From NCBI GenBank assembly GCA_017942165.1, contig JAGKSB010000012.1:52321-116320 (forward strand): a stretch of 64,000 nucleotides of DNA, in the 5' to 3' direction. The notes under the pieces were generated by a model. It did not search any database, had not been told where the DNA came from, and worked only from the letters and a program-made list of their open reading frames with translations. Source of the stretch: Rhinopithecimicrobium faecis. Lineage in GTDB: Bacteria; Bacteroidota; Bacteroidia; Sphingobacteriales; Sphingobacteriaceae. The number at the start of each line of letters is the position of its first letter. Position 1 is the stretch's first letter. This document shows positions 1 through 9,591 of this stretch, one piece after another. The position numbers were made by a program, and so were the translations under genes.

Positions 1-2
1 AA

Positions 3-83
3 AAATTGCAGTTTGAGTACCTTTCTACGGAATTCGATATCCCAGGTATTGGACCACATCGGGAGATGGGAATGCGCTTCTAA
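3..83 (+). CDS. C-terminal fragment of an unidentified protein (cut by window start)
   Basis: An open plus-strand frame runs from the window edge to a TAA at 81-83 and encodes 26 residues ending in ...GPHREMGMRF. The codons read naturally, and the stop lies 9 nt from the convergent stop of the TIGR02757 gene. A terminal phenylalanine is common in outer-membrane barrel proteins, but 26 residues are too few to identify a family. An inverted repeat (AATGCGC / GCGCATT, about 71-94) overlaps the two stop codons. The reverse strand also has a short open frame here, so the assignment is tentative. Confidence 0.45.
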   Translation, partial: KLQFEYLSTEFDIPGIGPHREMGMRF

Positions 84-92
84 GGAGGCGCA

Positions 93-869
93 TTACAGCT
101 CGCGCTCTACGCCTAAGCCAAACAGGGCGAAGTCATATTTCACAGGATCCTCAGGGTCTAAAAAACGTAAGTTTTCCGTAAGCTCCATCGCTGTGCGCCA
201 ATCTACCTTTGGGAGGGTGATAAGGCCGAATTTGCGCGCTACCCTTTCTACATGCACATCGCACGGGCAGATTAGATTACGCGGACTCAGGCGTTTCCAA
301 ATCCCAAAATCCACCCCCTGCTTATCGTTACGTACCATCCAGCGGAGAAACATATTAATGCGCTTGCAGGTAGATTTCTGCTGTGGGCTACTGATATGCT
401 TACGCGTGCGCCAGGGGTAGTCCGGTAGGGAGAAGAAATATTCCTTGAAGTTGTTCAGCGCTAGCGCAATGTCTACGTCCAGACGATCCTCCTGCCCGAT
501 TAAAAAGGCATCCTCTAGGGAGTCAAACTTGCTATAGTGATAGCGGAAGAAAGACACAAAATACAAGAGATCCGTATCGTTAAAAGTGCGGTGTTTGAAC
601 CCCAATAGCTGTTTTAACGCGATATCCTTATGCCCCATAATAAAGGCATAAGGATCACCGTCCATACGTTGTATAAGCTCATTACATTTATTTATAATGG
701 TCTTACGTTGGCCCCAAGCGAGAATAGAAGCTATAAAACCCATTATTTCGCGATTCTGCTTATCCGTAAACTGATGAGGAATACAAATAGGATCCGTAGC
801 AATAAAAGAAGGTTTGTTATAGCAGGCTACCTTAGCATCCAGAAAATCTTTAATATTTAAATCTGCCAT
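93..869 (-). CDS. TIGR02757 family protein (DUF2400)
   Basis: This 258-residue protein matches in length and character the TIGR02757 family, conserved in Bacteroidota and of unproven function. Typical stretches are FIASILAWGQRKTI near residue 45 and LICPCDVHVERVARKFGL near residue 200. The latter resembles the helix-hairpin-helix and cysteine region of DNA glycosylase-like proteins, but I see no proof of glycosylase activity. It is the last gene of a minus-strand run proS - SDR - cystathionine synthase - this gene, with gaps of 11-28 nt, so co-transcription is likely. There is no signal peptide or membrane segment, so it is probably cytoplasmic. Confidence 0.85.
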   Translation of the reverse strand: MADLNIKDFLDAKVACYNKPSFIATDPICIPHQFTDKQNREIMGFIASILAWGQRKTIINKCNELIQRMDGDPYAFIMGHKDIALKQLLGFKHRTFNDTDLLYFVSFFRYHYSKFDSLEDAFLIGQEDRLDVDIALALNNFKEYFFSLPDYPWRTRKHISSPQQKSTCKRINMFLRWMVRNDKQGVDFGIWKRLSPRNLICPCDVHVERVARKFGLITLPKVDWRTAMELTENLRFLDPEDPVKYDFALFGLGVEREL

Positions 870-894
870 TCTATGCTTAATAGGACGTTTTTTT

Positions 895-2040
895 TTAGCT
901 TAAAGCTTGTTTTAAATCAGCAATTAAGTCTTCAGCATCTTCAATACCGACAGAAATACGCAATAAATTGTCCACGACACCAACTTTCTCGCGCGTTTCT
1001 TTGGGAATAGAGCCATGTGTCATTGTCGCGGGGTGGTTGATTAGCGACTCTACGCCACCTAGCGACTCCGCTAGTGTGAAGACGTTGAAGTTAGACGCAA
1101 TGCGGAAGGTTTCCTTTAGATCCGCTCCCTTTAGGACAATAGAAATCATGCCTCCAAAGTCTTTCATCTGCTTCTTAGCGATTTCATGCCCCGGGTGGGT
1201 TTCAAATCCTGGCCAATATATTTTCTCCACCTTTGGGTGATGCTGAAGGAATGCAGCTACCTGTCGGCCATTTTCACAATGAGCCTTCATACGTAGATGC
1301 AGTGTCTTTATACCACGAAGAGCAAGGAAGGAGTCCTGCGGACCAGGAGTTCCCCCTACCGCATTGTAGTAGAAAAATAGTTTTTTATATAACTCTTCAT
1401 CTTTCATTAACAACGCGCCCATGACCACATCCGAGTGACCCGCAATATACTTGGTAACAGAGTGCATCACAAGATCAGCACCGAGGTCTAAGGGATTTTG
1501 TAAATAAGGAGAGGCGAATGTATTGTCGACGACATAAAGTACCTTAGCTTTTTTCGCCACCTCACCAATTGCTTGGACATCGGCTAACTTTAGCGTCGGA
1601 TTCGTCGGCGTTTCCACCCATATTAATTTTGTATTAGGGCTGATTGCCGCAGCGACAGCAGCGACATCGGAGGTATCCACAAAGGTAAACTTGATGCCAT
1701 AATTTTCATATACTTTCGTAAAAATACGGTACGAGCCACCATAGAGGTCATCCCCAGTAAGCACCTCATCGCCCGGTTGCAATAGACGTAATACACAGTC
1801 TGTCGCCGCCATGCCCGAGGAGAAAGCGAGGCCATACTTCCCATTCTCAAGGGCTGCAAGACAGTCCTCTAGGGCTTTACGTGTCGGATTCGTGCCACGG
1901 GAATATTCATAGCCTTTATGATCCCCTGGGGCAGCTTGTTTATAGGTAGATGTTTGATAAATTGGCGTCATCACAGCCCCCGTTGTAGGGTCTGCCTCTT
2001 GGCCAGCATGAATTGCTTTCGTTGCAAATTTATAGCCCAT
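895..2040 (-). CDS. metB: Cystathionine gamma-synthase / gamma-lyase family PLP enzyme
   Basis: The 381-residue protein belongs to the Cys/Met metabolism PLP-dependent family (fold type I). Visible signatures are YSRGTNPT (46-53), the FSSGMAA loop (73-79) and the PLP-binding lysine K197 in SVTKYIAGHSD. The family makes or cleaves cystathionine in transsulfuration between cysteine and methionine. Sequence alone does not separate gamma-synthase, gamma-lyase and beta-lyase here, so the symbol is provisional. The length is full. It lies 28 nt downstream of the SDR gene and 26 nt upstream of TIGR02757 in the same operon. Confidence 0.85.
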   Translation of the reverse strand: MGYKFATKAIHAGQEADPTTGAVMTPIYQTSTYKQAAPGDHKGYEYSRGTNPTRKALEDCLAALENGKYGLAFSSGMAATDCVLRLLQPGDEVLTGDDLYGGSYRIFTKVYENYGIKFTFVDTSDVAAVAAAISPNTKLIWVETPTNPTLKLADVQAIGEVAKKAKVLYVVDNTFASPYLQNPLDLGADLVMHSVTKYIAGHSDVVMGALLMKDEELYKKLFFYYNAVGGTPGPQDSFLALRGIKTLHLRMKAHCENGRQVAAFLQHHPKVEKIYWPGFETHPGHEIAKKQMKDFGGMISIVLKGADLKETFRIASNFNVFTLAESLGGVESLINHPATMTHGSIPKETREKVGVVDNLLRISVGIEDAEDLIADLKQALS

Positions 2041-2067
2041 AATTTTCGTGTTAATAAGGTAAATCTA

Positions 2068-2862
2068 CTAAAAATCTATAGGATTGCTATATATAAAAGT
2101 ATAATTTAATCGTTCTTGAATGCGCGTGCCCAGCACCATTTTTGCGGGCAAATCTGCCGGTTTAAAAGAAGATGGCAGCGCATAGTTGTACTTTGCTGCC
2201 GAGGCTAGGACAACTTCTTTCTTGGAGGGGTGCTCCGGGGCTACGAGGTTGTAAATCCCGGGGAGCAGCTGATCTTTATTTTCAAAAGCTGCAACGATCA
2301 AATTAGAGACGTCCGCAATATGTATGAAATTAGCTGGCTGGTTCCCTGTTTCACAGATGCGGTGTTGAAAATATTTCGCGAAAATACGGTTTTCCCCAAA
2401 GAGGCCTCCGAGGCGGAAGATATAGCTCGTCGCAGAAAGGTCACTAAGCGCGTTTTCTGCCAATAGCAATTTCTCTTGGAGGCGGCTTTCAGGAAAGGTG
2501 TCTTCAGTTATTTCCCTATCCACATCCGGATATATACCGATAGAACTCAGAAAAATATGTTTTTCAAAATTGAGGGTATCTAAGAAGTCACGCACCTTAA
2601 TAAAGCGGTGAGATAAATCAGAAAGTGTATTTTTTTGTGTTGCAGGAATACTATTTAGCACCCAGTCGAAGGAATTTACAGGAAGCTGTAAAGGAGGGTT
2701 GGCCTGATCGAAATCATGGATAAAAGGAAATATACCTTCGGACTTCAGCCGAAGGTATGTTTCCTCTGTGCGCGTAGTTACATATACCTGATGCCCGAGG
2801 GCTAAGCATTTTCTAGCTACGTACTCACCTACCCATCCGCAGCCTAAGATTAGCATACGCAT
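2068..2862 (-). CDS. NAD(P)-binding SDR/epimerase-like protein
   Basis: A 264-residue Rossmann-fold protein. The nucleotide-binding motif GCGWVG is at residues 7-12 directly after the first strand (MRMLILG), which supports this start. A 'FLSSIGIY' strand-turn near residue 105 is the equivalent of the extended-SDR serine/tyrosine region. It resembles YeeZ-type atypical epimerases; the substrate cannot be told. It sits 11 nt downstream of proS and 28 nt upstream of the cystathionine enzyme, so it is probably co-transcribed. It is soluble and likely cytoplasmic. Confidence 0.75.
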   Translation of the reverse strand: MRMLILGCGWVGEYVARKCLALGHQVYVTTRTEETYLRLKSEGIFPFIHDFDQANPPLQLPVNSFDWVLNSIPATQKNTLSDLSHRFIKVRDFLDTLNFEKHIFLSSIGIYPDVDREITEDTFPESRLQEKLLLAENALSDLSATSYIFRLGGLFGENRIFAKYFQHRICETGNQPANFIHIADVSNLIVAAFENKDQLLPGIYNLVAPEHPSKKEVVLASAAKYNYALPSSFKPADLPAKMVLGTRIQERLNYTFIYSNPIDF

Positions 2863-2872
2863 GGCTTAAGGA

Positions 2873-4345
2873 TTAATATGCTTTAGCGAATAATACGCGT
2901 TTGGAGGAAGGCTTTCCTGTGAAAATACAAATGCCTTCTTCTTCAGGTTGATCTAAGGGAATACAACGAATAGTAGCCTTTGTCTCTTCCTTCACACGTT
3001 TTTCAGTTTCCACGGTACCATCCCAATGCGCGGAGATAAAACCACCTTTCGCCTCTAGGACTTCTTTAAATTCTTCATATGAATTTACTTCAGTGATATG
3101 CGTATCGCGGAAATTTAAAGCTTTCTGGAAAATATTTTCCTGAATCTCATCTAATAAATTAGCTACATAGTCCGAAAGGCCTGCTTGCGCTACCGTTTCT
3201 TTGGTCTGCGTATCACGTCTTGCAAGCTCTACCGTACCGTTCGCCATATCACGGGCACCTAAAGCTACACGTAGCGGAACCCCTTTAAGTTCCCATTCCG
3301 CGAACTTATAGCCTGGACGTTGTGTGTCGCGGTCATCGAACTTAACGGAGATATTCTTTGCTTTTAATTCTGCAGAGAACGTATCTACGAAAGCGTCGAT
3401 TAGCGCTTTCTCTTCATCAGTCTTAAAAATTGGCACTATTACCACTTGGATAGGCGCTAATTTTGGAGGCAGCACTAACCCTTGGTCATCAGAGTGAGCC
3501 ATAATTAAGGCACCCATTAAACGGGTAGATACCCCCCATGAGGTAGCCCATACATGCTCCAACTTACCTTCTTTTGAAGTAAACTTCACGTCAAAAGCTT
3601 TAGCGAAATTCTGACCTAAGAAATGTGAAGTTCCCGCTTGTAGCGCTTTTCCATCTTGCATTAATGCTTCAATACAGTAGGTATCTAAGGCACCAGCAAA
3701 ACGTTCATTCTCCGTCTTACGTCCACGAATTACAGGTACAGCTAACCAATCTTGAGAAAAGGTATTGTATACCTCTAACATACGCTCAGCCTCTTCTACC
3801 GCTTCCGTTTCCGTCGCATGTGCTGTATGTCCCTCTTGCCATAAGAATTCTGAAGTACGCAAAAATAATCTTGTACGCATCTCCCAACGTACCACATTCG
3901 CCCATTGGTTTACTAAGATTGGCAAATCACGGTAAGATTCAATCCACCCCTTATAGGTGTTCCATATAATAGTCTCCGAAGTCGGACGTACGATTAACTC
4001 TTCTTCTAATTTCGCATCTTCATCGACAATAATATTGCCATTACCATCATTCTTTAAACGGTAGTGCGTTACTACAGCACATTCTGTGGCAAAACCTTCC
4101 ACATGTGCCGCCTCCTTAGAGAAGAAGGATTTGGGGATAAATAAAGGAAAATAGGCATTGCTGTGACCAGTGTCCTTAAACATTTTGTCCAAAGTCGCTT
4201 GCATTTTTTCCCAAATTGCATAGCCATATGGTTTGATAACCATACAACCTCTAACCGCAGAATATTCTGCTAAGTCAGCCTTTTGAACAAGATCGGTGTA
4301 CCACTGCGAATAATCGTCTGCGCGGCTTGTGATTCCTTTACTCAT
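2873..4345 (-). CDS. proS: Prolyl-tRNA synthetase, archaeal/eukaryotic type
   Basis: The 490-residue protein charges tRNA-Pro with proline in the cytoplasm. Class II synthetase motifs are visible: RPTSETIIW from residue 120 and the motif 2 region [16 protein letters not shown] (161-176), followed by an anticodon-binding domain and a C-terminal domain ending in ...FAKAY, with tyrosine last. The short architecture without a large editing insertion and the terminal tyrosine identify the ProS type 3 form, usual in Bacteroidota. It leads the minus-strand operon and diverges from the lipoprotein gene at 4528. Confidence 0.96.
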   Translation of the reverse strand: MSKGITSRADDYSQWYTDLVQKADLAEYSAVRGCMVIKPYGYAIWEKMQATLDKMFKDTGHSNAYFPLFIPKSFFSKEAAHVEGFATECAVVTHYRLKNDGNGNIIVDEDAKLEEELIVRPTSETIIWNTYKGWIESYRDLPILVNQWANVVRWEMRTRLFLRTSEFLWQEGHTAHATETEAVEEAERMLEVYNTFSQDWLAVPVIRGRKTENERFAGALDTYCIEALMQDGKALQAGTSHFLGQNFAKAFDVKFTSKEGKLEHVWATSWGVSTRLMGALIMAHSDDQGLVLPPKLAPIQVVIVPIFKTDEEKALIDAFVDTFSAELKAKNISVKFDDRDTQRPGYKFAEWELKGVPLRVALGARDMANGTVELARRDTQTKETVAQAGLSDYVANLLDEIQENIFQKALNFRDTHITEVNSYEEFKEVLEAKGGFISAHWDGTVETEKRVKEETKATIRCIPLDQPEEEGICIFTGKPSSKRVLFAKAY

Positions 4346-4527
4346 ATCTAAAAAATATCAAAAAATTGTTGTAACATTGTGTACTATATACTCGTTTACA
4401 AGGTATAAGGTTAGCACGAAAAAAATAAAAATTATTTTTTTTTAAACCTCATTAAACTAAAACAAGAAATTTGCGTCTAAGATAGTAAATTTCGACTGTA
4501 TTGTCAGATATAACCAGAAGGTATATT
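4346..4527. other. AT-rich divergent intergenic region, proS / lipoprotein
   Basis: These 182 nt separate two divergent starts and must hold both promoters. A long A/T tract lies near 4424-4445. A TAAATTTC box near 4485 differs from TAnnTTTG by its last base, and no convincing TTG lies at the expected spacing, so I do not assign a promoter. Confidence 0.5.
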
Positions 4528-5697
4528 ATGAAAAAAAATAGAATATTATTCGGCACGATGGCTATTACAGGAATCCTAGCACTAGGTTCTTGTTCGGCAA
4601 GTAGAACATTCACCTATGGGGATGATGTTTACAACAGCCAATCTTCATCCAGACAGGTCTATCAAAGTCCTGACTACTATTATGATGAACCCGTAGATGA
4701 GTATGCAGACAACCAAAATACGGGTTATTATGATGACGAATATTCGGATGAAGAATACCTTTCTGATGATTTTCAAGATTTAGAATATGCAAACCGTATC
4801 AATCGTTTTTACTATTCAAGCCCAGGCATGACCTATTACGATCCATTCTTTGACCCTTGGTATGGGTATGGATTTGGAGGAGGCTTCTATGGTCCAGGAA
4901 TGGGCTTAGGATTTTCTAACTGGGGTTGGGGTAACTCTTGGAATATGGGCTTTGGCTTCGGTTGGGGTGGTGGATTCGGTGGCCTTTGGGGCAGACCTTA
5001 CTACAGCTCAATGTGGGGCTGGGGATCTCCTTACTACGGCGGCTATTGGGGCGGCGGTTACTATGGTAACGGCTGGGGCAACGGCTTTTATGGTGGTGGA
5101 TATGGTGGTGGCTACGGAGGTAACTACAACAATGGACGCAATGGTAATGTACGCGTAGCAAGTCGTGATAATTTCAACACACGTACTTCCACGAATGGCA
5201 TCAGTAGAAATACTAGTGGCCGGATTGTCTCTACAGGACGCACTAGAAACTCCAATGTAACTACAACGGGATCAAGAACACGCGAATCATCTGTAGGCGT
5301 AGCGAATGGACGTACTAGAACTTCTGTCAACACATCTTCAGGCAGAACACGCACCATAAACAACGGTTCAGTAGGAAGTACACGTACGCAGAATAGCTCT
5401 TATACAGGAAGTAGAACAAGAACCACGAATATGGGTATCTCTACCGACCGTAGAGGTAGTTCAAATTCAGGTATGACAACGACTAGACAGCAACAAACAC
5501 GTTCTTCACAACAGCAACAAACACGTTCTTCACAGCAGCAGTCACGAGCGATACAGCAACAGCCTACACGCTCATCACAACCAACATACGCTCCTTCACG
5601 CTCTAACTCTTCTATGAGCTCTGGAGGTACGAGAAGTTCTGGTGGAAGTACTGGCGGCGGCGGTGGCATGACGCGTTCTGGCGGTAGAACACGATAA
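4528..5697 (+). CDS. Gly/Tyr/Trp-rich low-complexity lipoprotein
   Basis: I start this at ATG 4528, where a signal peptide begins (MKKNRILFGTMAITG...), rather than at the upstream in-frame TTG 4501. The lipobox LGSC puts the lipidated cysteine at residue 22, so the 389-residue product is probably anchored in the outer or inner membrane. It continues with an acidic Tyr/Asp-rich segment, a central Gly/Tyr/Trp-rich segment (about 95-200), an Arg/Thr/Ser-rich segment, and a Gln/Ser-rich tail with repeated TRSSQQQQ. No catalytic domain is visible. Similar unassigned proteins occur in Sphingobacteriaceae. Function unknown; a surface or structural role is a guess. Confidence 0.8.
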   Translation: MKKNRILFGTMAITGILALGSCSASRTFTYGDDVYNSQSSSRQVYQSPDYYYDEPVDEYADNQNTGYYDDEYSDEEYLSDDFQDLEYANRINRFYYSSPGMTYYDPFFDPWYGYGFGGGFYGPGMGLGFSNWGWGNSWNMGFGFGWGGGFGGLWGRPYYSSMWGWGSPYYGGYWGGGYYGNGWGNGFYGGGYGGGYGGNYNNGRNGNVRVASRDNFNTRTSTNGISRNTSGRIVSTGRTRNSNVTTTGSRTRESSVGVANGRTRTSVNTSSGRTRTINNGSVGSTRTQNSSYTGSRTRTTNMGISTDRRGSSNSGMTTTRQQQTRSSQQQQTRSSQQQSRAIQQQPTRSSQPTYAPSRSNSSMSSGGTRSSGGSTGGGGGMTRSGGRTR

Positions 5698-5726
5698 TAT
5701 CACGAATTATATTATTAAGTAACTAT

Positions 5727-5767
5727 AGCCAATATTTAATTTGTATTTATTAAATATTGGCTTTTTT
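5727..5767 (+). terminator. Rho-independent terminator after the Gly-rich lipoprotein gene
   Basis: The arms AGCCAATATTTAA and TTAAATATTGGCT flank a short AT loop and are followed by TTTTTT. It ends 13 nt before the start of the next gene at 5781. Confidence 0.85.
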
Positions 5768-5780
5768 ATATTTCATATAT

Positions 5781-7337
5781 ATGACTATTAAAAAAGTTTT
5801 ATTTTCAACAATTTTCTTGTCGACAATAATAGGGTCGGCAAAAGCGCAATACTTAGCTGATTCTTATAATTTTTCACAAGCAGACAATGGTGCTACAGCA
5901 CGATTTAAAGGTTTAGGAAATGCACAAACGGCACTCGGGGGCGATATTTCTTCAATCTCTGGAAACCCTGCAGGTCTAGGTTTTTTCAATAGATCGGATG
6001 CTGCTGTAACAATGAATTATTTACACAACAATAATTCAGGAAAATATTATGACAAGATTACAGACACCAAAAAAGGTAAATTTGGTCTTGAAAATGCCGG
6101 TGTGGTATTTAACTTCCCTGCTGTAGGGCAAAATGCAAACCGAGGCTGGTTAAATTTTAATGTTGGTATAGCGTATAACAAGACGAATGATTACCGCAAT
6201 GATCTTAACTACGAAGGCAATAACACCGGTAGCACCATTGCTGATGCCATGACTGATATTGCCTACAACAACCCAAACTTCGATATTTCAAAAGATTATA
6301 TTGGCAGTAAGTTAATCGCGCCAGTTCCAACAATAGGTACCGGGGCAAGACAAGATTTCTTTAATGTAGCCAGTGACTTCAACAACTATCAAGCGAATCA
6401 AATTATCGAGCGTGGAGATAGATCGGAAACAGCCGTTTCCTTTGGTACAAATTACAGCAATAAACTGTATCTAGGTTTGAGTTTAGGGCTTTCTACATTC
6501 CGCTATGAGACAGTCGCTCAATTTACGGAAAATGGATTCACGAAGACAGCACAAGATATTGCCAAAAGCTACCCTACGTCAAACTTTACAGACCCTCAGA
6601 ACGAAAACTACGACTACACTGATGCTGTGTATGACTATGCATCCTACTATTCTCAACTTACAGAAGGCTCTGGAGTGGACGTAAAATTAGGTTTAATCTA
6701 CAAACCTGATCCTACTTGGAATATCGGTTTTACTTTCAAAACCCCCACTTGGTATACCGTACGTGATAACGCTGTAGAGGACTTTGCAGTAAGCTATAGA
6801 AATGACGAAAATACAAATACCAGTTTTGCCAACTTCAAGTCCGGTGTCTATGAATATAGTACCGATTATAATTTACGTACACCCTACCGTGTAGCAGTCG
6901 GATTAACGAAATTCTTCGGCGCAGGTCTATTGACAGCAGATGCAGAATTTGTAGACTATTCAGCAACGAAATTCTCAATGCCAGGCTATGCTTCCGATGC
7001 GACAGAAGTAGCGATGAATGAATCCATTAAAAGCACCTATAAATCGGTGTTAAATGTAAAAGTCGGTGGAGAATATCTATTTTCCAATACTTTCTCTGGC
7101 CGTTTAGGATTTAATTATAATGGAAACCCTTACAAGGAGGCAGATTATAAAAACTTAGCCGGCACTGCAGGTCTAGGTCTTAAATTCGCCAATGGCGCTT
7201 ATGTAGATCTTGCCGTAGTTCACAATGCGATAAGTTACAACCACAGCCCATATTCGTCGGAGTTAATTACTGTGGCTCCAGCAGCGATAAAATTGCAACG
7301 TACCAATGCGGTACTTACGATTGGCACCAAATTCTAG
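5781..7337 (+). CDS. OmpP1/FadL-like outer membrane transport protein
   Basis: From ATG 5781 the 518-residue protein has a clear signal peptide (MTIKKVLFSTIFLSTIIGSAKA, cut before QYLADSY). The start near 5757 would place an extra hydrophobic stretch before it and is less likely. The mature protein is rich in Asn, Tyr and Gly with alternating beta strands and ends in ...LTIGTKF, a C-terminal phenylalanine as in barrel proteins. The N-terminal pattern GATARFKGLGNAQTALGGD...SGNPAGL is the OmpP1/FadL/hemin-receptor signature of Bacteroidota. It probably passes hydrophobic solutes across the outer membrane; the ligand is unknown. Confidence 0.85.
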   Translation: MTIKKVLFSTIFLSTIIGSAKAQYLADSYNFSQADNGATARFKGLGNAQTALGGDISSISGNPAGLGFFNRSDAAVTMNYLHNNNSGKYYDKITDTKKGKFGLENAGVVFNFPAVGQNANRGWLNFNVGIAYNKTNDYRNDLNYEGNNTGSTIADAMTDIAYNNPNFDISKDYIGSKLIAPVPTIGTGARQDFFNVASDFNNYQANQIIERGDRSETAVSFGTNYSNKLYLGLSLGLSTFRYETVAQFTENGFTKTAQDIAKSYPTSNFTDPQNENYDYTDAVYDYASYYSQLTEGSGVDVKLGLIYKPDPTWNIGFTFKTPTWYTVRDNAVEDFAVSYRNDENTNTSFANFKSGVYEYSTDYNLRTPYRVAVGLTKFFGAGLLTADAEFVDYSATKFSMPGYASDATEVAMNESIKSTYKSVLNVKVGGEYLFSNTFSGRLGFNYNGNPYKEADYKNLAGTAGLGLKFANGAYVDLAVVHNAISYNHSPYSSELITVAPAAIKLQRTNAVLTIGTKF

Positions 7338-7375
7338 AATAGCGATCATAAACCGATCATAGAATAGCGATCATA
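7336..7375 (+). repeat. Short tandem repeat 3' of the OmpP1-like gene
   Basis: The 15-mer AGAATAGCGATCATA occurs exactly at 7336-7350 and 7361-7375, with the related AACCGATCAT between. The first copy begins inside the stop codon, and a terminator follows directly. Confidence 0.8.
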
Positions 7376-7382
7376 GAAATAA

Positions 7383-7416
7383 AAAAGTACGCTGGAAAAT
7401 TCCAGCGTACTTTTTT
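7383..7416. terminator. Bidirectional terminator
   Basis: A perfect 16-bp inverted repeat (AAAAGTACGCTGGAA / TTCCAGCGTACTTTT) with A and T runs at its ends lies between convergent genes and can terminate both the OmpP1-like and NfeD transcripts. Confidence 0.9.
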
Positions 7417-7439
7417 ATGTTAAAGCGATCCACGACAAG

Positions 7440-8777
7440 CTACACACACTTACGCACGAAGAGGTTATAGTTTTCATGCTTCTCCACCTGCACCAGATCT
7501 CCGGCATCAATAAACCCATCGAGGGCAACAGCATCATACCATACACCGTCGATTTCTATTTTCCCCGAAGGACGCAGAACAGTCTTCGCAACACCTCTTC
7601 TACCAAGCATATCGGCCTTTAATACCGAGGAGGTGTAACCTTGATCGGCCTGCTGCTCATCAGCAAGCACCAGGCGTTTGAAAGCCGTCGATTGAATTAA
7701 ATTCTTGCCGAAAATAACAAAGAGCACGATCGCTAGGAGTATCGCCCCAAGGACGATTATAAATGAGTTAAATAACATACCTGGATAAGAGAGTTTAAAG
7801 TCTAAGAAATCATTGGCAACAAGGGAGAATGACAATCCTGAAATCGTGCATATCAAACCCAATATCCCGGCCACGCCAAAGCCTGGGATAACAAATATCT
7901 CCAAGGCAAGAAGGATAATACCGACCACAAATAGCGCTATCTCCCAAGAGTCTGCCAGCCCCTGCCCATAGAGAGGAACGAAGTAGAAAATGGCCGCTAA
8001 CAAAGCGATCACTAATGGAAAACCGATACCGGGGCTCTGCAGCTCCAGATATATGCCCCCAATAATCAGGAGGACTAATAGTGCGGAAACCATGGGGTGA
8101 ATAATAAAGGAAATCAACTTATCTAAGACAGACTCCACATAAACTATAACATTAGGACTATCAATCTTTAGCGCTGTATAGATGTCGTTTATGTTCTTAG
8201 CCTCCCCCGTTATAAGCCCTACTTTAGCGGCTTCTTCAGAAGTTAAGGTCAATAATTTACCATCCATTTTCAAACTAGGAATTGAGATCGAAGGGTCTAC
8301 AAAAGCCTCCGCTATCTGTGGATTACGCCCCTTTACTTCTGCCGTAGCACGCATTAAGCTGCGCATATAAGATTGGTATTTTTCCGGAAGCACCTCACCC
8401 TGCGCATTCACCACAGAGGCCGCTCCAATGCTCCCTCCCTGCTGCATAAATATATAATCTGCAGCCAAGGAAATTAAAGCGCCTGCCGATGCCGCATTGT
8501 TGTTTATATAGACAATAGTTTTAATTTTCGAAGCCAATAAGCGTGTACGAATGGAGTCAGCAAAATTTATCTCCCCCCCAAAAGTATTCAACTCTATCAG
8601 CACATAATCAGCCTTATTTAATTGCGCCTGCTGCAGCCCATTTTTCACTAAACGCCAAGCATTGGAGTTGATTTCAGTCTTTAAGTTAAACTTATATACC
8701 GTTTCCCCAAATAATAGCTGACTGCCGACTCCAAGAAGTATGAAGGTTAATAGAAATGATTTTATAAATTTGCTCAT
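7440..8777 (-). CDS. NfeD family membrane-bound serine protease (ClpP class)
   Basis: A 445-residue protein with an N-terminal signal anchor, a ClpP-like/S49 protease domain (about 25-220) with the nucleophile in NNAASAGAL (S97), a cluster of membrane helices (about 225-370), and a C-terminal OB-fold NfeD domain (about 380-445). It is the long, protease-bearing NfeD form; relatives cleave stomatin-like membrane proteins and affect membrane quality. No stomatin/floA partner is adjacent. It diverges from the DUF4905 gene with about 50 nt between starts. Confidence 0.9.
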   Translation of the reverse strand: MSKFIKSFLLTFILLGVGSQLLFGETVYKFNLKTEINSNAWRLVKNGLQQAQLNKADYVLIELNTFGGEINFADSIRTRLLASKIKTIVYINNNAASAGALISLAADYIFMQQGGSIGAASVVNAQGEVLPEKYQSYMRSLMRATAEVKGRNPQIAEAFVDPSISIPSLKMDGKLLTLTSEEAAKVGLITGEAKNINDIYTALKIDSPNVIVYVESVLDKLISFIIHPMVSALLVLLIIGGIYLELQSPGIGFPLVIALLAAIFYFVPLYGQGLADSWEIALFVVGIILLALEIFVIPGFGVAGILGLICTISGLSFSLVANDFLDFKLSYPGMLFNSFIIVLGAILLAIVLFVIFGKNLIQSTAFKRLVLADEQQADQGYTSSVLKADMLGRRGVAKTVLRPSGKIEIDGVWYDAVALDGFIDAGDLVQVEKHENYNLFVRKCV

Positions 8778-8826
8778 AAACGTATTAGCTTTACAACGTA
8801 ACTGTAAGATAAGAAAGAAAAATCGA

Positions 8827-9579
8827 ATGTCCCTATATAATCTTAAAAATGCCTTTCATATCCAAGTGGGCTTACCCATATGGCGGATAGAAATTGACGA
8901 AAAAAAACAACTCATCGCCGTAGAAAGCAGGCAGCAAGATGGCTCAAAGCCCCAGCTCTCGGTATATACTTTTCAGGGTGAAGAAATATGTAGCCCACTA
9001 CAGCTTCCAGCGAAAGAATGGACCTTAGCCTCCATTCAAGGGGATTATATCGTATGCAAAAAATTTGGCAGCGCCACACCCTTGGCTGCTGGCGTACTTA
9101 TTTACAACTTTAGGACTTCCGAAGTCCCTAGCAGCTTTCTGGCACACCACTACTTGGAGGCTCTGGAAGGAGCAGTAAAAGTACGCCATCAAAATTTTCA
9201 AACTGGATTTGAAGAATATGTGCTGCTTGGGGAAAATACACTACGCCGAAGCCTACCCACGGCTATTAAACCTTTTGTAAACAAGATAGTCTATCCGTTA
9301 CACTATCAGGGTAAAAGACCGAAATTTCTTGCCCCCTATGCAGCGATTGAAGATTTATGGATCTCGCAGGTGGGCGATAAATATATATGGACTTACTATC
9401 AGAAGAATCAAGAACTATGGGACATAAAATTATTAGTATCAAACAAATACGAGGTATTTGCAGAAGCTACGATCGCAGAAGGATTGAAACTGCGGGTGCC
9501 AACAATCTATTTTCAAGTAGAAGAACAAATATTTCTTTTGACAGACAATAAACAAGAAATTGTTTCGTATTTAGTATAA
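8827..9579 (+). CDS. DUF4905-like protein
   Basis: From ATG 8827 (250 residues) the protein starts MSLYNLKNAFHIQVGLPIWRIEID. The longer frame from 8740 would run into the divergent NfeD start and has an unlikely sequence. The opening and the alternation of short strands (IAVESRQQDG, LSVYTFQGEEI, LWDIKLLVSN) match my recollection of DUF4905, a family confined to Sphingobacteriaceae and relatives with beta-propeller-like character. There is no signal peptide. It is followed with no real gap by the LysM gene. Function unknown. Confidence 0.7.
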   Translation: MSLYNLKNAFHIQVGLPIWRIEIDEKKQLIAVESRQQDGSKPQLSVYTFQGEEICSPLQLPAKEWTLASIQGDYIVCKKFGSATPLAAGVLIYNFRTSEVPSSFLAHHYLEALEGAVKVRHQNFQTGFEEYVLLGENTLRRSLPTAIKPFVNKIVYPLHYQGKRPKFLAPYAAIEDLWISQVGDKYIWTYYQKNQELWDIKLLVSNKYEVFAEATIAEGLKLRVPTIYFQVEEQIFLLTDNKQEIVSYLV

Positions 9580-9591
9580 TTGCAAATTATT

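Noticed and set aside
71..94. AATGCGC / GCGCATT inverted repeat as a terminator
   Set aside because: No T run on either side; it is only noted as a dyad over the convergent stops.
5460..5580. Gln/Ser/Arg repeats in the Gly-rich lipoprotein as a mobile repeat or CRISPR
   Set aside because: The repeats are in frame, irregular and coding; there are no spacers.
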